DNA of 64,000 bases from JBDFMH01 sp047238125. GTDB lineage: Bacteria > Pseudomonadota > Alphaproteobacteria > Sphingomonadales > Sphingomonadaceae. This document shows, piece by piece, positions 33,752 through 43,780 of this stretch. Each line of letters begins with the position of its first letter. Within the stretch, counting starts at the first letter, position 1. The DNA lies in NCBI RefSeq assembly GCF_047238125.1, contig NZ_JBDFMH010000001.1:1302001-1366000 (forward strand). Reading direction: 5' to 3'. Position numbers and translations under genes: made by a program. A model generated the notes under the pieces. The model saw only the letters and a program-made list of their open reading frames with translations, ran no database searches and was not told the DNA's origin.

Positions 33752-34774
33752 ATGGGATTGTCGGATTCAACATCGGGCGACGAGCTCTTCGACTCTAGAA
33801 CACTCACTCCTCATGACTTCGAGCTTCTCGTCGGCGCGCTGCTCTCTCGATCCGGGTCGTCTGTGATCGCACAGGCGCGGCCCGGCCAAAGGGCCCCAGA
33901 CTTCGAGGTAGAGTCGCCCACCGGCAAACGCATAATCGTTGAGGTCCAACACTATCGTCAGCCCATCCGGAGTGCGATCGTGAACCAGTTTGCTGGCGAC
34001 GTCGCGCGCGCGCGGGTCCAGGCGCCAGAAACCAAGGGTTTGTTGGTCGTCTCCGGCGACCTGTCCTCAGGGGCGCGGCAGGCTATAGCGGAGCAGGATG
34101 GTCTGGACGTATGGACAGGGGACGACCTAAGGCAGCTCCTGCAGCGCTTTCCTGATGTCGCGAAAGCCGCGGCAACAAGCGTAGCGGCATTGCAGTCGCT
34201 CCAGATGATGACGGCAGTGGCATCGACCTCTCCGCCGCGCCCGCTTTCAGCAAAGTTCAAGGACCGGCTCGATGCTGTCAAAGCCGGTAAAGACGATTGG
34301 GGCGAATTCGAGGATTGGGGCACCGAAATCCTGACCGAGATCTTTAGGCCCGACCTCGGGCCGCCGGATCAGCAGACGCGCAGCGACGATGGTTTGGACA
34401 TCAAGGACGCAATCTTTCCGATCCGCGCCGCAGGCCCGCCTTGGGCTCTAGTGCGCGCCGAGTATGGGACGCGCTTTGCTGTCGCCGAATATAAGAACTA
34501 CACGAAACCGATCGGCCCCAAGCAGGTCGAGTCCATCCAGCAATATCTTTGGGTCCCAGCGAAGCGGCAGTTTGGGTTGCTAGTGTCGCGCGAGCTGCCA
34601 GCACCCCAAGCGGTTGTTCAACGGCGCCGTGCCTGGCTTGAACAGCAGAAGATGATCGTCTTCCTGACCGCGGCCGATCTTATCAGCATGCTCGAGATGC
34701 GCGAGAATGGCGAAGAGCCGTTCGAAGTGATCGATGCGCAGCTCGAAGAGTTTTTCCGAACGCTCAGTCCGTGA
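33752..34774 (+). CDS. Protein with two restriction-endonuclease-like (PD-(D/E)xK) domains
   Basis: 340 residues. Domain 1 (about 18-130) is Mrr-like: LTPHDFELLVGALLSRSG, Asp50 in RAPDFEVESPTG, then IIVEVQHYR (Glu64-x-Gln66, Lys replaced by Gln), ending LLVVSGDLSSGA and GLDVWTGDDL. Domain 2 (about 185-320) has the full core: Asp216 in DDGLDIKD, AVAEYKNYTKP (Glu246-x-Lys248) and GPKQVESIQQYL. Two nuclease folds in tandem suggest DNA cleavage in phage defence, with the first domain perhaps only binding. ATG 33752 sits very close to GGAGG; TTG 33758 may be the real start. Convergent with the NACHT-like gene. Confidence 0.75.
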   Translation: MGLSDSTSGDELFDSRTLTPHDFELLVGALLSRSGSSVIAQARPGQRAPDFEVESPTGKRIIVEVQHYRQPIRSAIVNQFAGDVARARVQAPETKGLLVVSGDLSSGARQAIAEQDGLDVWTGDDLRQLLQRFPDVAKAAATSVAALQSLQMMTAVASTSPPRPLSAKFKDRLDAVKAGKDDWGEFEDWGTEILTEIFRPDLGPPDQQTRSDDGLDIKDAIFPIRAAGPPWALVRAEYGTRFAVAEYKNYTKPIGPKQVESIQQYLWVPAKRQFGLLVSRELPAPQAVVQRRRAWLEQQKMIVFLTAADLISMLEMRENGEEPFEVIDAQLEEFFRTLSP

Positions 34775-34831
34775 TCGTAACGCTTAAGACACGGTCCAGC
34801 TGCTTGCCCCATTGGGATCCGTTCTCCCGGT

Positions 34832-37800
34832 TCAACCAGCGGCAACTTTCCTTGCTTCGGACGGCAGGCGGGGAAGCAGGCTGATCGCATGGACGTGCAG
34901 CTGCACGGTATTGCCCATGCTTTCCTCGATCCGCTCCGCCTCAGCTTTCAGCAAGGCGATCAGCGTGTCAAAATCGATGCGCTCGCCGGTATCGGGGTGG
35001 TCCCACTTGCGATCCTTGGCAATGGTGACGAGCAGGCAACCCGACCGGCTGGTCTCGGCGGCCATGTATTTCGTGACCAGTTGGTCCTTCAGCGTATCGC
35101 ATAGATCACGGGCCGAGCGGCCATCTGCCAGCTTCAGTTCGATTGTCGCTTCAAAGGGTGATCCGGTTGAACGCAGACGGACATCTGTCTCTTTCTCATC
35201 GGCAGTGACTGCTTCCTGATCGACGGTGTAGAGGCCGTGGGCGAGGTTCTTCATCTCGCGTGCGATCTCGCGGCGCATGACCTTTTCTTCGGTGATCGCA
35301 GCCCATGCCTCTCGCGGCGACATGTCGCGCAGCAGCAGGTCGTCGATGTCTTCCAACCGATCGACCATGACCGAGAACATCGCCGGGCCGGTCAGCGGTG
35401 CGGCTTCGCCGGTCTTGTCGAGCGCTACCGCCTGGGCGTCATCAAGCGCAGAAGCATCGACTTCCTCGGCCCGCTGCTCTTCAGCTACTGCGATGATGCG
35501 ATCCCGGAAATCCGCGCAGAGCGGATCTTCGGCCATCGCGAGCTTGGCGGCCCAACCCTCGTCCCCAGGAGCCTTAAAAAGCGCGCTGACGATCTCATTA
35601 CGACCACGCTCGGCGTTATCGCGGGCATCCGGCGAATAGGCACCGTCATGATCGACATCATCGGCACGCCGCACATGCTGGTACGATAGCCGCAATAGCC
35701 TTAGCAGCGCCGCCGGGGTGAATGACGGCGCGCCGAGATAGATCGCATCGCTGCGATCACCGAATAACGTCGCGATCAGATTGACCCCTTCGCTACGGGC
35801 GGCGGGCGCGACATTAGCGAGACGGCGTTCGAGCGCGTCGATCCCGCCATTAGCGTCAAGCCGCATCAGCACCGGCAGCCACACATAGGCAACCGAGTCA
35901 GGGATATCTTCGTTCAAGCGCTGCTCGGCTATATCGCGCAAATGCTGGCGAGTCGCATCGTCGCCATGCTTCATAAGGATATCAACGACCCGTTGCAGCC
36001 GATTGGCCGCACCGTGGAAATCTTCATTGTGTCCGACACGATCACCATTCGCATCCAGCCACGCGCGCAGCCGGGGCAAGAAAGCCCGGGCGACCGCGGG
36101 CGGCGAATGGCCGACGCTTTGCAGCAGCATCGAATGCCAGTTGGCGCTAGCGACGGTTTCAAGTTCGGCGGTCAGTTCCTCGCCAAGAGTCGCATCGACC
36201 GCATCGGGATGCGCCAGCACCAACGCCTCAAGCCAGTGCGGTAGTCCATTGAGTTCGATCGGCGCGTAACGCGCCGCAAGCTGCGCCTCGTCCGGGGTTA
36301 GCTTTCTTGCCCAATCCGGGTCTTCCGCCTCGGCATAGATCGCTGCCAGTCCAAGCTGCCAGCGTACGAGATAGGTATTCTTTTCATCCTCGGCGCGCTC
36401 GCTGCTGAGTGTTGGTTTGTCCTCCCGCCACTGCTTCATCAGCGCCAGCCGCAGGCGGTCGGCAGCATCCTTGTCAAACGCGGCTTCGATAAAGCGCCGG
36501 TTCCAGCCGGATTCCCGGCTCTCGTCACCTGCCTGGCTCATGGCCCGCCACAGGTTCCAAGCGGTACTGCCGCGCCGGTCGTCAGCAAAGACCGTGTCCG
36601 GGTTGTCTACGATCTCGCGCCAGAACTTGACCCAGCTTTCCATGTCCTTGGCATCGCGCAATTCGCTGACCCTCTGCCGCTTCGCGTCGCGTTCGGCCCA
36701 CTTCTTCATATCGTCGTCATCGGGTGAGGGTTTCAGCCGGTCATCGATGCGCGCGAGCAAGGCAGGCTGGTGGGCGACATAAGTTTTCAGTCCAAGCACA
36801 TATTCACGCCATTTTTCGTTCGGGCGGTCCATGCGGAATGCCGCCTCCAGCAGCATCGCCCGGTCGTCCTCCGAGCGCTGCGGGTCAGCCAAATTCCGTT
36901 CTATCCAATCCCGATCGCGCATCGGGTCGAGCGTCGTGGGCCCATGCACGGCAAGCGTAGCGTAGCGATTAAACGGCTTAGCGAACTGATGGATGGAGTC
37001 GATCAACGCGGCGTCGGCCCAGAACAGTGCCGCATTGTCTTCCGCCGAAAGACCGGCGAGGATTTTCTTCAACTCGGTGAATGGTTCGTTCGAGCCAGTA
37101 TCGCGGCGCGGCAATCGCATGGCGAGGGTACTCGCTGCCAGCCATTCGGGGGTGATCCCCCCGGTGAGACCTTTGACACAGGTCGCTGCCATCGCATTCG
37201 CCAGATGCGGGCGATCGGCCTTGATATGCGGCCAATTATCCTGCCACGCGAAGCCTTCTGCCACCAACGGCGTCAGCCCGTCGCGCAGTTCGGCCAGACG
37301 CCCAGCATCCAGCGCCGCATCCGCGATCAAGCGCGGGAGCTGCCACGACAGGTCGCCGACCGTGCGCTTTTTTTCCTGCACGCGCGCCAGCACCTTACAA
37401 AGCCGCTCGGTCGACATGTGCTGCGGGTACAGCCGCAGGATCGCGTTGCGGGCCAACGGGTCCGGCCAGGAGGCAGCATCATCGGCGATGGAGGCGGTCA
37501 GCGCATCCAAACGAGGATCGCCGAGTTCAGCCAGCGCCTCGACCGCAAAGGTGCGCTCGACCCGCGACCCGGCGGGTTCGGTCGCCAGCGCATGGGCAAT
37601 ATCGCTGCACGCTGCAACTCGCCCCGTTTCGATAATGCGCAGCAGAATTTCCCGAACTTCGGTGTTGGCGATGCCTTCGGCCCATAGACGGTTGATCTCG
37701 TTTGCCAGTTCGGGCGCGGCGAACCGATGGATTTGGATATGCGGCACGCTCAATCCGCGCCAGCCACTGTCGCCGTAGCGCTTTACATAAGCGCGAAGCG

Positions 37801-39139
37801 CCTGAGCCCGCTTCGGCAGGCTTAGCGATTCCGGGTCGCCAAAGGTCAGCAACACGTCCGGCTCATGGTCGCGCAGCATTTCAAAAACCATGTCGTCGTC
37901 CAAAGCGAGCCAACCGGCGATGGCGCGTTTCGATGGCCGCGCAATCGTCTTACCTCGCGTCGTGGCGAAAAGGAGCCGTTTTAATGCGCGGGCGGTCATG
38001 CCGCGTGCGCGGAGCGCACGGACGCGCTCGGCTGCCAAGAACTCCATGACGGAGCGGTGGTGGAAGCGGACGCGACCGTAGGATGCGAACCCGAAAAGCG
38101 GACGCTCCAGCAGCGCTTTTCGCTCCGGCGCCGTCCAATTCGGCAGGATGATGGCAGGGTCCTGGGCAACGTCCTCATGGCCAGCATCCGCCTCGGCGCT
38201 GTGCCGAATGGTGAAGCGCCGCGTGTTCATCATTGCCAGCGCCAGCCGGCTCGCGCCTTCGATCGCCTTGTCGATCGATAGCTCGGCTTGCTCGGGGCGG
38301 TCCTCGCGCGGCTTCAGCTTGACCCGGATGTTGGTCGTCACCTGTTCGCGGTGGGTGCGGATGCGCTTGAAGTCGCGCCAGTCGGCGCAGAGTTCGAGCA
38401 AATCCTGCGGACGCCGCGCAAAATCCTGTGCGTTACGCCGACGCAAATCTTCCAGCAGCTCGTTGGTGTCGATGATGCCCTGCCCCCGCGCGAAATCGGC
38501 GATCTGCGCGTCGGACAGCGGCATGAGAGCTACGGTCCGCCACTCGGCGGGTGCATCGTCATCCTTCTTGTCGCGATCTGGACGTTTTCCCATCGCGACC
38601 TGGGCAAAAGTCTCGCCGGTTACCTCGGCCTCCGGCGGCGGGGGGACATTGAGCAATCGGCGGATCAACTGTTCATCAAACGGAACTGGGCGCGTGGTGA
38701 TCACAATACGGACACGCGCGAGCTGGCCGCCAATCGCCTTGCTCAGTCGCTTCAATGCCTGCTCAACCGATCCCAGGCTGAGTTTCAGTTCATCGATCGA
38801 ATCGAGGAAGAAGGTCGCTACATCTGACTGCGAAGTAAGCCACGCATCCAGCCGCCGCTCTTCCTCGTGATCGAGCATGGTGCGCACATCGCTGCTCGCC
38901 AAAGTCGCCAGTTCCAGCAGGAATGCGGGTTCGCCCGCATCCCATAGTCGTTGACGCTGCTCGCGGCATTCGTAGGTCTTGCCCGCCCCAGCCTCGGAGA
39001 TGATGAGGATGCGTTTGGACCGAAGGATATCCGCCCAATCTGAAGCGCGCGACCAGCCAAGGCTCGTCAGGAAGCTCTGCTGGTCCGCTTCCGCAATTCT
39101 GTCGGGTGCGATATCGTTGAAAGCGCGTTGAATTGCCAT
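34832..39139 (-). CDS. NACHT/STAND-like NTPase with C-terminal nuclease-like domain
   Basis: 1435 residues. Walker A is ISEAGAGKTYECR (near residue 52), Walker B TFFLDSIDELK (near 114), sensor RIVITTRPVPFDE (near 148), which is a NACHT-type order. A long helical middle (about 350-1250) has repeat-like ALAELGDPRLDAL and VLMRLDANGGIDALERRLAN segments, probably a HEAT-like sensor solenoid. Near the end ETDVRLRSTG, EATIELKLADG (Glu1334-x-Lys1336) and GCLLVTIAKD form a PD-(D/E)xK-like core. STAND NTPases of this size commonly sense phage proteins and trigger an effector; here the effector would be C-terminal. ATG 39139. No transmembrane segment is evident. Confidence 0.75.
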   Translation of the reverse strand: MAIQRAFNDIAPDRIAEADQQSFLTSLGWSRASDWADILRSKRILIISEAGAGKTYECREQRQRLWDAGEPAFLLELATLASSDVRTMLDHEEERRLDAWLTSQSDVATFFLDSIDELKLSLGSVEQALKRLSKAIGGQLARVRIVITTRPVPFDEQLIRRLLNVPPPPEAEVTGETFAQVAMGKRPDRDKKDDDAPAEWRTVALMPLSDAQIADFARGQGIIDTNELLEDLRRRNAQDFARRPQDLLELCADWRDFKRIRTHREQVTTNIRVKLKPREDRPEQAELSIDKAIEGASRLALAMMNTRRFTIRHSAEADAGHEDVAQDPAIILPNWTAPERKALLERPLFGFASYGRVRFHHRSVMEFLAAERVRALRARGMTARALKRLLFATTRGKTIARPSKRAIAGWLALDDDMVFEMLRDHEPDVLLTFGDPESLSLPKRAQALRAYVKRYGDSGWRGLSVPHIQIHRFAAPELANEINRLWAEGIANTEVREILLRIIETGRVAACSDIAHALATEPAGSRVERTFAVEALAELGDPRLDALTASIADDAASWPDPLARNAILRLYPQHMSTERLCKVLARVQEKKRTVGDLSWQLPRLIADAALDAGRLAELRDGLTPLVAEGFAWQDNWPHIKADRPHLANAMAATCVKGLTGGITPEWLAASTLAMRLPRRDTGSNEPFTELKKILAGLSAEDNAALFWADAALIDSIHQFAKPFNRYATLAVHGPTTLDPMRDRDWIERNLADPQRSEDDRAMLLEAAFRMDRPNEKWREYVLGLKTYVAHQPALLARIDDRLKPSPDDDDMKKWAERDAKRQRVSELRDAKDMESWVKFWREIVDNPDTVFADDRRGSTAWNLWRAMSQAGDESRESGWNRRFIEAAFDKDAADRLRLALMKQWREDKPTLSSERAEDEKNTYLVRWQLGLAAIYAEAEDPDWARKLTPDEAQLAARYAPIELNGLPHWLEALVLAHPDAVDATLGEELTAELETVASANWHSMLLQSVGHSPPAVARAFLPRLRAWLDANGDRVGHNEDFHGAANRLQRVVDILMKHGDDATRQHLRDIAEQRLNEDIPDSVAYVWLPVLMRLDANGGIDALERRLANVAPAARSEGVNLIATLFGDRSDAIYLGAPSFTPAALLRLLRLSYQHVRRADDVDHDGAYSPDARDNAERGRNEIVSALFKAPGDEGWAAKLAMAEDPLCADFRDRIIAVAEEQRAEEVDASALDDAQAVALDKTGEAAPLTGPAMFSVMVDRLEDIDDLLLRDMSPREAWAAITEEKVMRREIAREMKNLAHGLYTVDQEAVTADEKETDVRLRSTGSPFEATIELKLADGRSARDLCDTLKDQLVTKYMAAETSRSGCLLVTIAKDRKWDHPDTGERIDFDTLIALLKAEAERIEESMGNTVQLHVHAISLLPRLPSEARKVAAG

Positions 39140-39384
39140 TTTTCGTTCCGGTCTTGAAGTGCCGTGAGCTGAGCGGACGCGCCGCCATCCGATCTTCTAC
39201 ATCGTAGGATGGTCGGTCAGCTAAGGCCTAATTGAGCACGTCGACGTTGTTGTCGTGGCGACAGCGGCGAGTAAGCCGATGGCAGACCGGCGGGTATGGC
39301 TAGTTAGCCGCCCTGTTTGAATAGCGAACCTCTCTGCACCCGTCGGCGCTTTTAGATTCACCTCCTGTTCTCTATGTTGCCCGG

Positions 39385-42300
39385 ATGGCGACTTCCCCTT
39401 TAAGACCCGGCGGCCGACAGGACTTCGCGTGCTCCGGCAGCGTCCCAGTCGGCCAGAGGCTCGCCCACGACATTGTCAAGCCCAAAGACTGGGGCGCCTT
39501 CCAGCGCAACTGCGTCGTGTTGTTCCGCGAGGAGCTGCGCGACCCGAACGCCAAGGAGTACGGTCGCAATGGGCAGGACCAAGGGGGCATCGACATCCTC
39601 GGCCACCGCGACTGCGACCCCGCCCGCGCAGTCGGCGTCCAGTGCCGCCTGATCCAGAAGAGCCTAAAGCACGGCAAGCTGCTGGCGGATTGCCGCGCGG
39701 CCTTGACGCTCCCCTTTACGCTGAAGGAGCTCGTCTTCGCCACCACCGCTCCGAACGACGCCAAGGCCGAACAGGCCGCCAAGGCGGTCGAGCGTCAGCT
39801 CCGGGCCGAGGGCCACGACGTGACCGTGCACCTCTACGGATGGGAGCAGCTCCAGCTCCTCATCGCGCTGCACGAGCCCGCCTACAACGCCTTCATGCCC
39901 ACCTCCCTGGCCACCTCCCGGCCCATCGAGATGACGGCCACCGACGCCATGAACATGGCCGGCTTCGCCGCGCGGCTGGCGGACGAGCTCCTGCAGCGCG
40001 GCGGGATGGCCTTGGCTCCGCTGCCGGTCGGTCCGGCCGGGCCCGGCAACATCGGCGGGGAGGACCCCGCGCTCCACGGCCGCATCGACATACTGCGCGA
40101 CCTGGTGCGCGAGGGTGACGGCCTCGCGGCCGAAAGGAAGCTGATCGCTCTACGCGACGGACCGGACGCCGCGGCCGCACCCTGGGCGCGCTACCGGATC
40201 GAGACCAACATCGCCGCCGCGCTGATGGACCGCGGCCGCGAGGGCGAGGCGGCGGAGGCCTACGAGCGGGCGCACCGGCTCCGACCCGACGATCCGGACG
40301 CGCTCGCCAACCTCTCAATCGCGCGCACGATCCAGGGCCGCCCGGCCGAGGGCATGGAGATCGCGCGCGCGGTGCTCGCCCGGCCTGACCGGACTGAGTT
40401 CGCCGTGAGCGCCCTGCTCCAGGCGGCCTCGCGTTCCACATGGGAGGGAGATCCGGAGACGCTCGTGCCCGAGGAGATGCTGGACTCGCGCACTGCGCAG
40501 CTCGCCATCGCCGACTTCCTCCGCAGGCGATGGCTGCCCGGATGGGAGGCGCGCGTCCTCGCCCTTCCCGATGGCGAAGGCGAGTTCGACGACGTCACCC
40601 GCATCAAGGCGCTGGCCATCCTGTCCATCGCCGTCGACAGCCGCGTGCACGTGGTAGGCGGCGGGGAGACCGTCTCCGACGCCCAGATCGACGCGGCTGC
40701 CACGTACATGCTGTCGTACGCGACGCACTGCCTCCGCGTCGGCTACGCGGACCGGCACGACCTGATGGCCCACGTAAGCAACGCGGCCCTCCTGCTGCGC
40801 ATTGGGGGCCGACGCGAGGAGGCCGAGACGCTTCTACGCGAGGGGCTGAAGGCGCTGCCCGGCGAGGACCAGCTGCTGCGCCTGCTCGCCATGACCCTCA
40901 TCGACCGCGGCCAGCGGGGCGAGGCGATGAAGGTGCTGGAGCCCGGGACGGAACCCGAGACCGTGCTCATGAAGATCCAGTTCGGCCGGACGGGCTCCGC
41001 CTCCGATCGCCTCGCGGCGCTCAAGGCCATAGAGGACGGCGGCGAAGGGCGCGTCGCCGGCATGCGCCGCCGACTCCTTGCGGAGATGGCGATCGCCGCT
41101 GGGGACGAGGATGCGCTTAGGACCGTCCTGGACGACATGCTGAGCCGTGCCGAGGACGTGGTCGCCGCACGGCTGCTGGAGGTTGAGGCCGCACGGCGGA
41201 ACGGCCTCTCCGAGGACGGCACGCACCGGCGGCTCCGCGACATCGCCGGCTCACTTGGCAACGATCCCGAGCCGATCGACCGCACGCTCGTGGCCGAAGC
41301 GATGCTTCAGAACGGACTCGAGGCGGAGGCCGCCGACTTGATCGAGGCCCTCGTGGACCTCAACAGCCCCCGCCCTGTCACCCTCATGTATCTGACCGCC
41401 CTAGCCGAGGCGCGCCGCGACGGCGCCTATCGCGCAGCCCTCGGCCGGGCCGCGGCCGCGGTCCGCGAGCACCCAGACATGCTCTGGCTCGACGCCCGCC
41501 ACGCCTGGAATGTTGGCGACCTCGACCGCTGTTTGGCCGACCTCGACCGCATGCTCGTGATCCGCCCCGACCTGCCAAAGGCGACCCTGATGCGGATCGA
41601 GACGCTCCTAAGGCTCGGCCGGTCCAAGGCGGTGCTGGAGGCACTCGACAAGCCGATCGAGGACCTTCCCTGGGCCGGCGGCAGCGATCCCTTCCGCGTC
41701 GCGAGCCTGCTCGGCCACTTTGGTCACCACGAGCGCGCCGCCCGCCTCGCCTACCGCCTTTTCCTGCAGCAGCGGGACCGTCCGCGGGCATGGATGACGC
41801 TCGCGTCCATGACGATCCGCGAGGGACAGGAACATGCCGAACGGGCCTCGAACTGGTCACGCACGACCGTGGGCACCGACGTCGCTGTGGACATCAAGTA
41901 CGAGGACGGCAACGCCGTCTTCTTCATCGTCGAGCCGGACAGGGGGCTGCGCTCGCTGGATCCCGATTCATGGGAACCCGAGCACGCGCTCGTAAGGACG
42001 GTCTCGGGTCTGGCGGTCGACGACACATTCGTCGGTCCCGACGGCAGACCCGGACGGATCGCCAAGCTGCGACATAAGATCGTCGCCCGCTTTCACTACG
42101 TCCTGGAGAACTACGAGGGCCGCTTCCCGGACGTCTTCGGCTTCAAGTCGATGAGCATCGATCCCGAAAGCCCCAACGGCCTGGACGGGATCATCGCCGA
42201 GCTGACGGAGCGTCACGACTGGGTGCTCGCCGAGCAGGATCGCCACGTCGCCAGCGGCATGCCGATTGACGTGCTAGCCGCGCGGCTCGGCCGGGACACG

Positions 42301-43320
42301 ATCGACGTGGCGGGTGGCCTCGCTGAGCAGGGCATCCGGCTTCAGGTCGCCGTCGGCACGGCGCCAGAGCGGGAGGCGGCTCGCGTCGCGATCATCCGCA
42401 ACGGCCGGAGTGGGTGCGTCCTCGACCTGCTGTCCTTCTGGACAGCGTGGCGCCTCGGCGTGCTCGGGATCGTCGGGGAGACCTGCGGTCAGGTGACCGT
42501 CCCCAGGAGCGTGGCCGACCGCCTGCACGCCCGCCTCGACCGGCACTCACTGTCCAAGGGATCCGGTCATGCGTCCATGTCCTACCTAGAGGGCGGACGC
42601 ATCCTCCACACCGAGACACCGGCCGAGCGGATGGCGGAGATCTGCGACGACCTGTCGGCCGCGATCGCGTGGATCGCGCGCAACGACGCCTCGCGCCCGC
42701 TCGTCATCGGCGATGACCTGCCCGCCGCCTTCCGAAACATGATTCAGTCCGGCCGGAGCGACATGCTCGACGCTGTCGCGCTCGCACTGACCACGAGGAC
42801 GCTGCTGGTCTGCGACGACCTAGCGCTCCGCGGCATGCACGCAGCCGGCGGTGGCGAGCGGTCCGCATGGCTCCACGCCGTCCTCACAGAGGCCAGCGGT
42901 CGGGGCCGCCTTTCCGTCGCCGACCTAACCCGGCACACTGTTGATATGATCCGCGCCGGCCAGGCCCAACTCGGCGTAAATGGCGGCATGATCGCGCTGG
43001 GGATCGAACAGGACTGGCTGGAGGATGGCCGCCTCGGCAACCGCGCGAGGGCCCTCGCTAGCCGCCTCGGCGGTAGCGAGGCCGAACCGCTCTCCCATCT
43101 GAACGCCGCCTGCGAGGCGATCGGCCAGATCTGGACCACCGACAGCGTGAGGCCCGTCCGAGACGCCGCCACCGGCTTCATCCTCGAGAGCCTAATCCGC
43201 CAGAGGTCCGACTGGCGCCGCATCCTCCAGGCGGTCGACCGCTTCGCCGACCACATCCCGGGCCTGCGCGACTATGTGCGGGGATGGACTCGCGGCCATT
43301 TCCTGCCGGACTACTGCTAA
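39385..43320 (+). CDS. Large protein: N-terminal nuclease-like domain, TPR array, C-terminal PIN-like domain
   Basis: 1311 residues. The N-terminus (about 25-190) resembles the restriction-like domain found in front of defence ATPases: EYGRNGQDQGGIDILGHRD (Asp70) and AVGVQCRLIQKS, where the usual QxK is Gln86-Cys-Arg88. Residues ~230-860 are helical TPR-like repeats, e.g. AEAYERAHRLRPDDPDALAN and LADLDRMLVIRPDLPKATLM. About 870-960 has a small-barrel look (HKIVARFHYVLENYEGRFPD). From ~1007 a PIN-like fold: CVLDLLSFW (Asp1014), SDMLDAVALAL, LLVCDDLALR (Asp1144/1145). Two potential nucleases, one perhaps RNA-specific, on one chain. Visibly richer in G+C than its neighbour; no clear ribosome site. 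Confidence 0.7.
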   Translation: MATSPLRPGGRQDFACSGSVPVGQRLAHDIVKPKDWGAFQRNCVVLFREELRDPNAKEYGRNGQDQGGIDILGHRDCDPARAVGVQCRLIQKSLKHGKLLADCRAALTLPFTLKELVFATTAPNDAKAEQAAKAVERQLRAEGHDVTVHLYGWEQLQLLIALHEPAYNAFMPTSLATSRPIEMTATDAMNMAGFAARLADELLQRGGMALAPLPVGPAGPGNIGGEDPALHGRIDILRDLVREGDGLAAERKLIALRDGPDAAAAPWARYRIETNIAAALMDRGREGEAAEAYERAHRLRPDDPDALANLSIARTIQGRPAEGMEIARAVLARPDRTEFAVSALLQAASRSTWEGDPETLVPEEMLDSRTAQLAIADFLRRRWLPGWEARVLALPDGEGEFDDVTRIKALAILSIAVDSRVHVVGGGETVSDAQIDAAATYMLSYATHCLRVGYADRHDLMAHVSNAALLLRIGGRREEAETLLREGLKALPGEDQLLRLLAMTLIDRGQRGEAMKVLEPGTEPETVLMKIQFGRTGSASDRLAALKAIEDGGEGRVAGMRRRLLAEMAIAAGDEDALRTVLDDMLSRAEDVVAARLLEVEAARRNGLSEDGTHRRLRDIAGSLGNDPEPIDRTLVAEAMLQNGLEAEAADLIEALVDLNSPRPVTLMYLTALAEARRDGAYRAALGRAAAAVREHPDMLWLDARHAWNVGDLDRCLADLDRMLVIRPDLPKATLMRIETLLRLGRSKAVLEALDKPIEDLPWAGGSDPFRVASLLGHFGHHERAARLAYRLFLQQRDRPRAWMTLASMTIREGQEHAERASNWSRTTVGTDVAVDIKYEDGNAVFFIVEPDRGLRSLDPDSWEPEHALVRTVSGLAVDDTFVGPDGRPGRIAKLRHKIVARFHYVLENYEGRFPDVFGFKSMSIDPESPNGLDGIIAELTERHDWVLAEQDRHVASGMPIDVLAARLGRDTIDVAGGLAEQGIRLQVAVGTAPEREAARVAIIRNGRSGCVLDLLSFWTAWRLGVLGIVGETCGQVTVPRSVADRLHARLDRHSLSKGSGHASMSYLEGGRILHTETPAERMAEICDDLSAAIAWIARNDASRPLVIGDDLPAAFRNMIQSGRSDMLDAVALALTTRTLLVCDDLALRGMHAAGGGERSAWLHAVLTEASGRGRLSVADLTRHTVDMIRAGQAQLGVNGGMIALGIEQDWLEDGRLGNRARALASRLGGSEAEPLSHLNAACEAIGQIWTTDSVRPVRDAATGFILESLIRQRSDWRRILQAVDRFADHIPGLRDYVRGWTRGHFLPDYC

Positions 43321-43780
43321 CCGCGAGACGTAGGCGGAGGCCCAACCGGCTCTGCCAAATTGCCGTCCTGAAAGGATAGGTGCAAGGGTGTGCATGCACC
43401 TAGATGCATTCAACGGTGCCGCCGGTAGCCGGGGTGCAGCTGGTTTACGACCGGACAGAAATTGTCTCGCGGGATACGCCTCGCCACCGGCTCCACATAG
43501 CTCGTATTGGGTAGCGCAGGTTGTTGTGGATGTCCGCAATAGTGCTCGCGAAATGGCCGAAGAGCTGCATTTGAGCTTGCCGCCTTTGGTCCTGAGCAAC
43601 CAAGTTTGGTTCTCGTAGCTGCCGTCGGGCTGAAGGTGAACAAGCGTCTGCTTACGTCATAAGCGCCTGGAAAGCAGACAGGCCGCTCTCCACCCAATGA
43701 TGATCACGAACGCAGCCGGTCCGAGCGGAAGCACAGTTGCGTCGTTTGCCCTTGCGCAGCCTGGATCCAGGTTCTCCGAG
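43321..43780. other. 460-bp gap with no gene recognised
   Basis: Only short frames lacking plausible starts. A 10-bp palindrome GTGCATGCAC lies at 43390-43399. No RNA gene is seen. Confidence 0.4.

Noticed and set aside
36770..37687. 305-codon frame opposite the NACHT-like gene
   Set aside because: Arg/Gly-rich translation with no motif; shadow of the long leftward gene.
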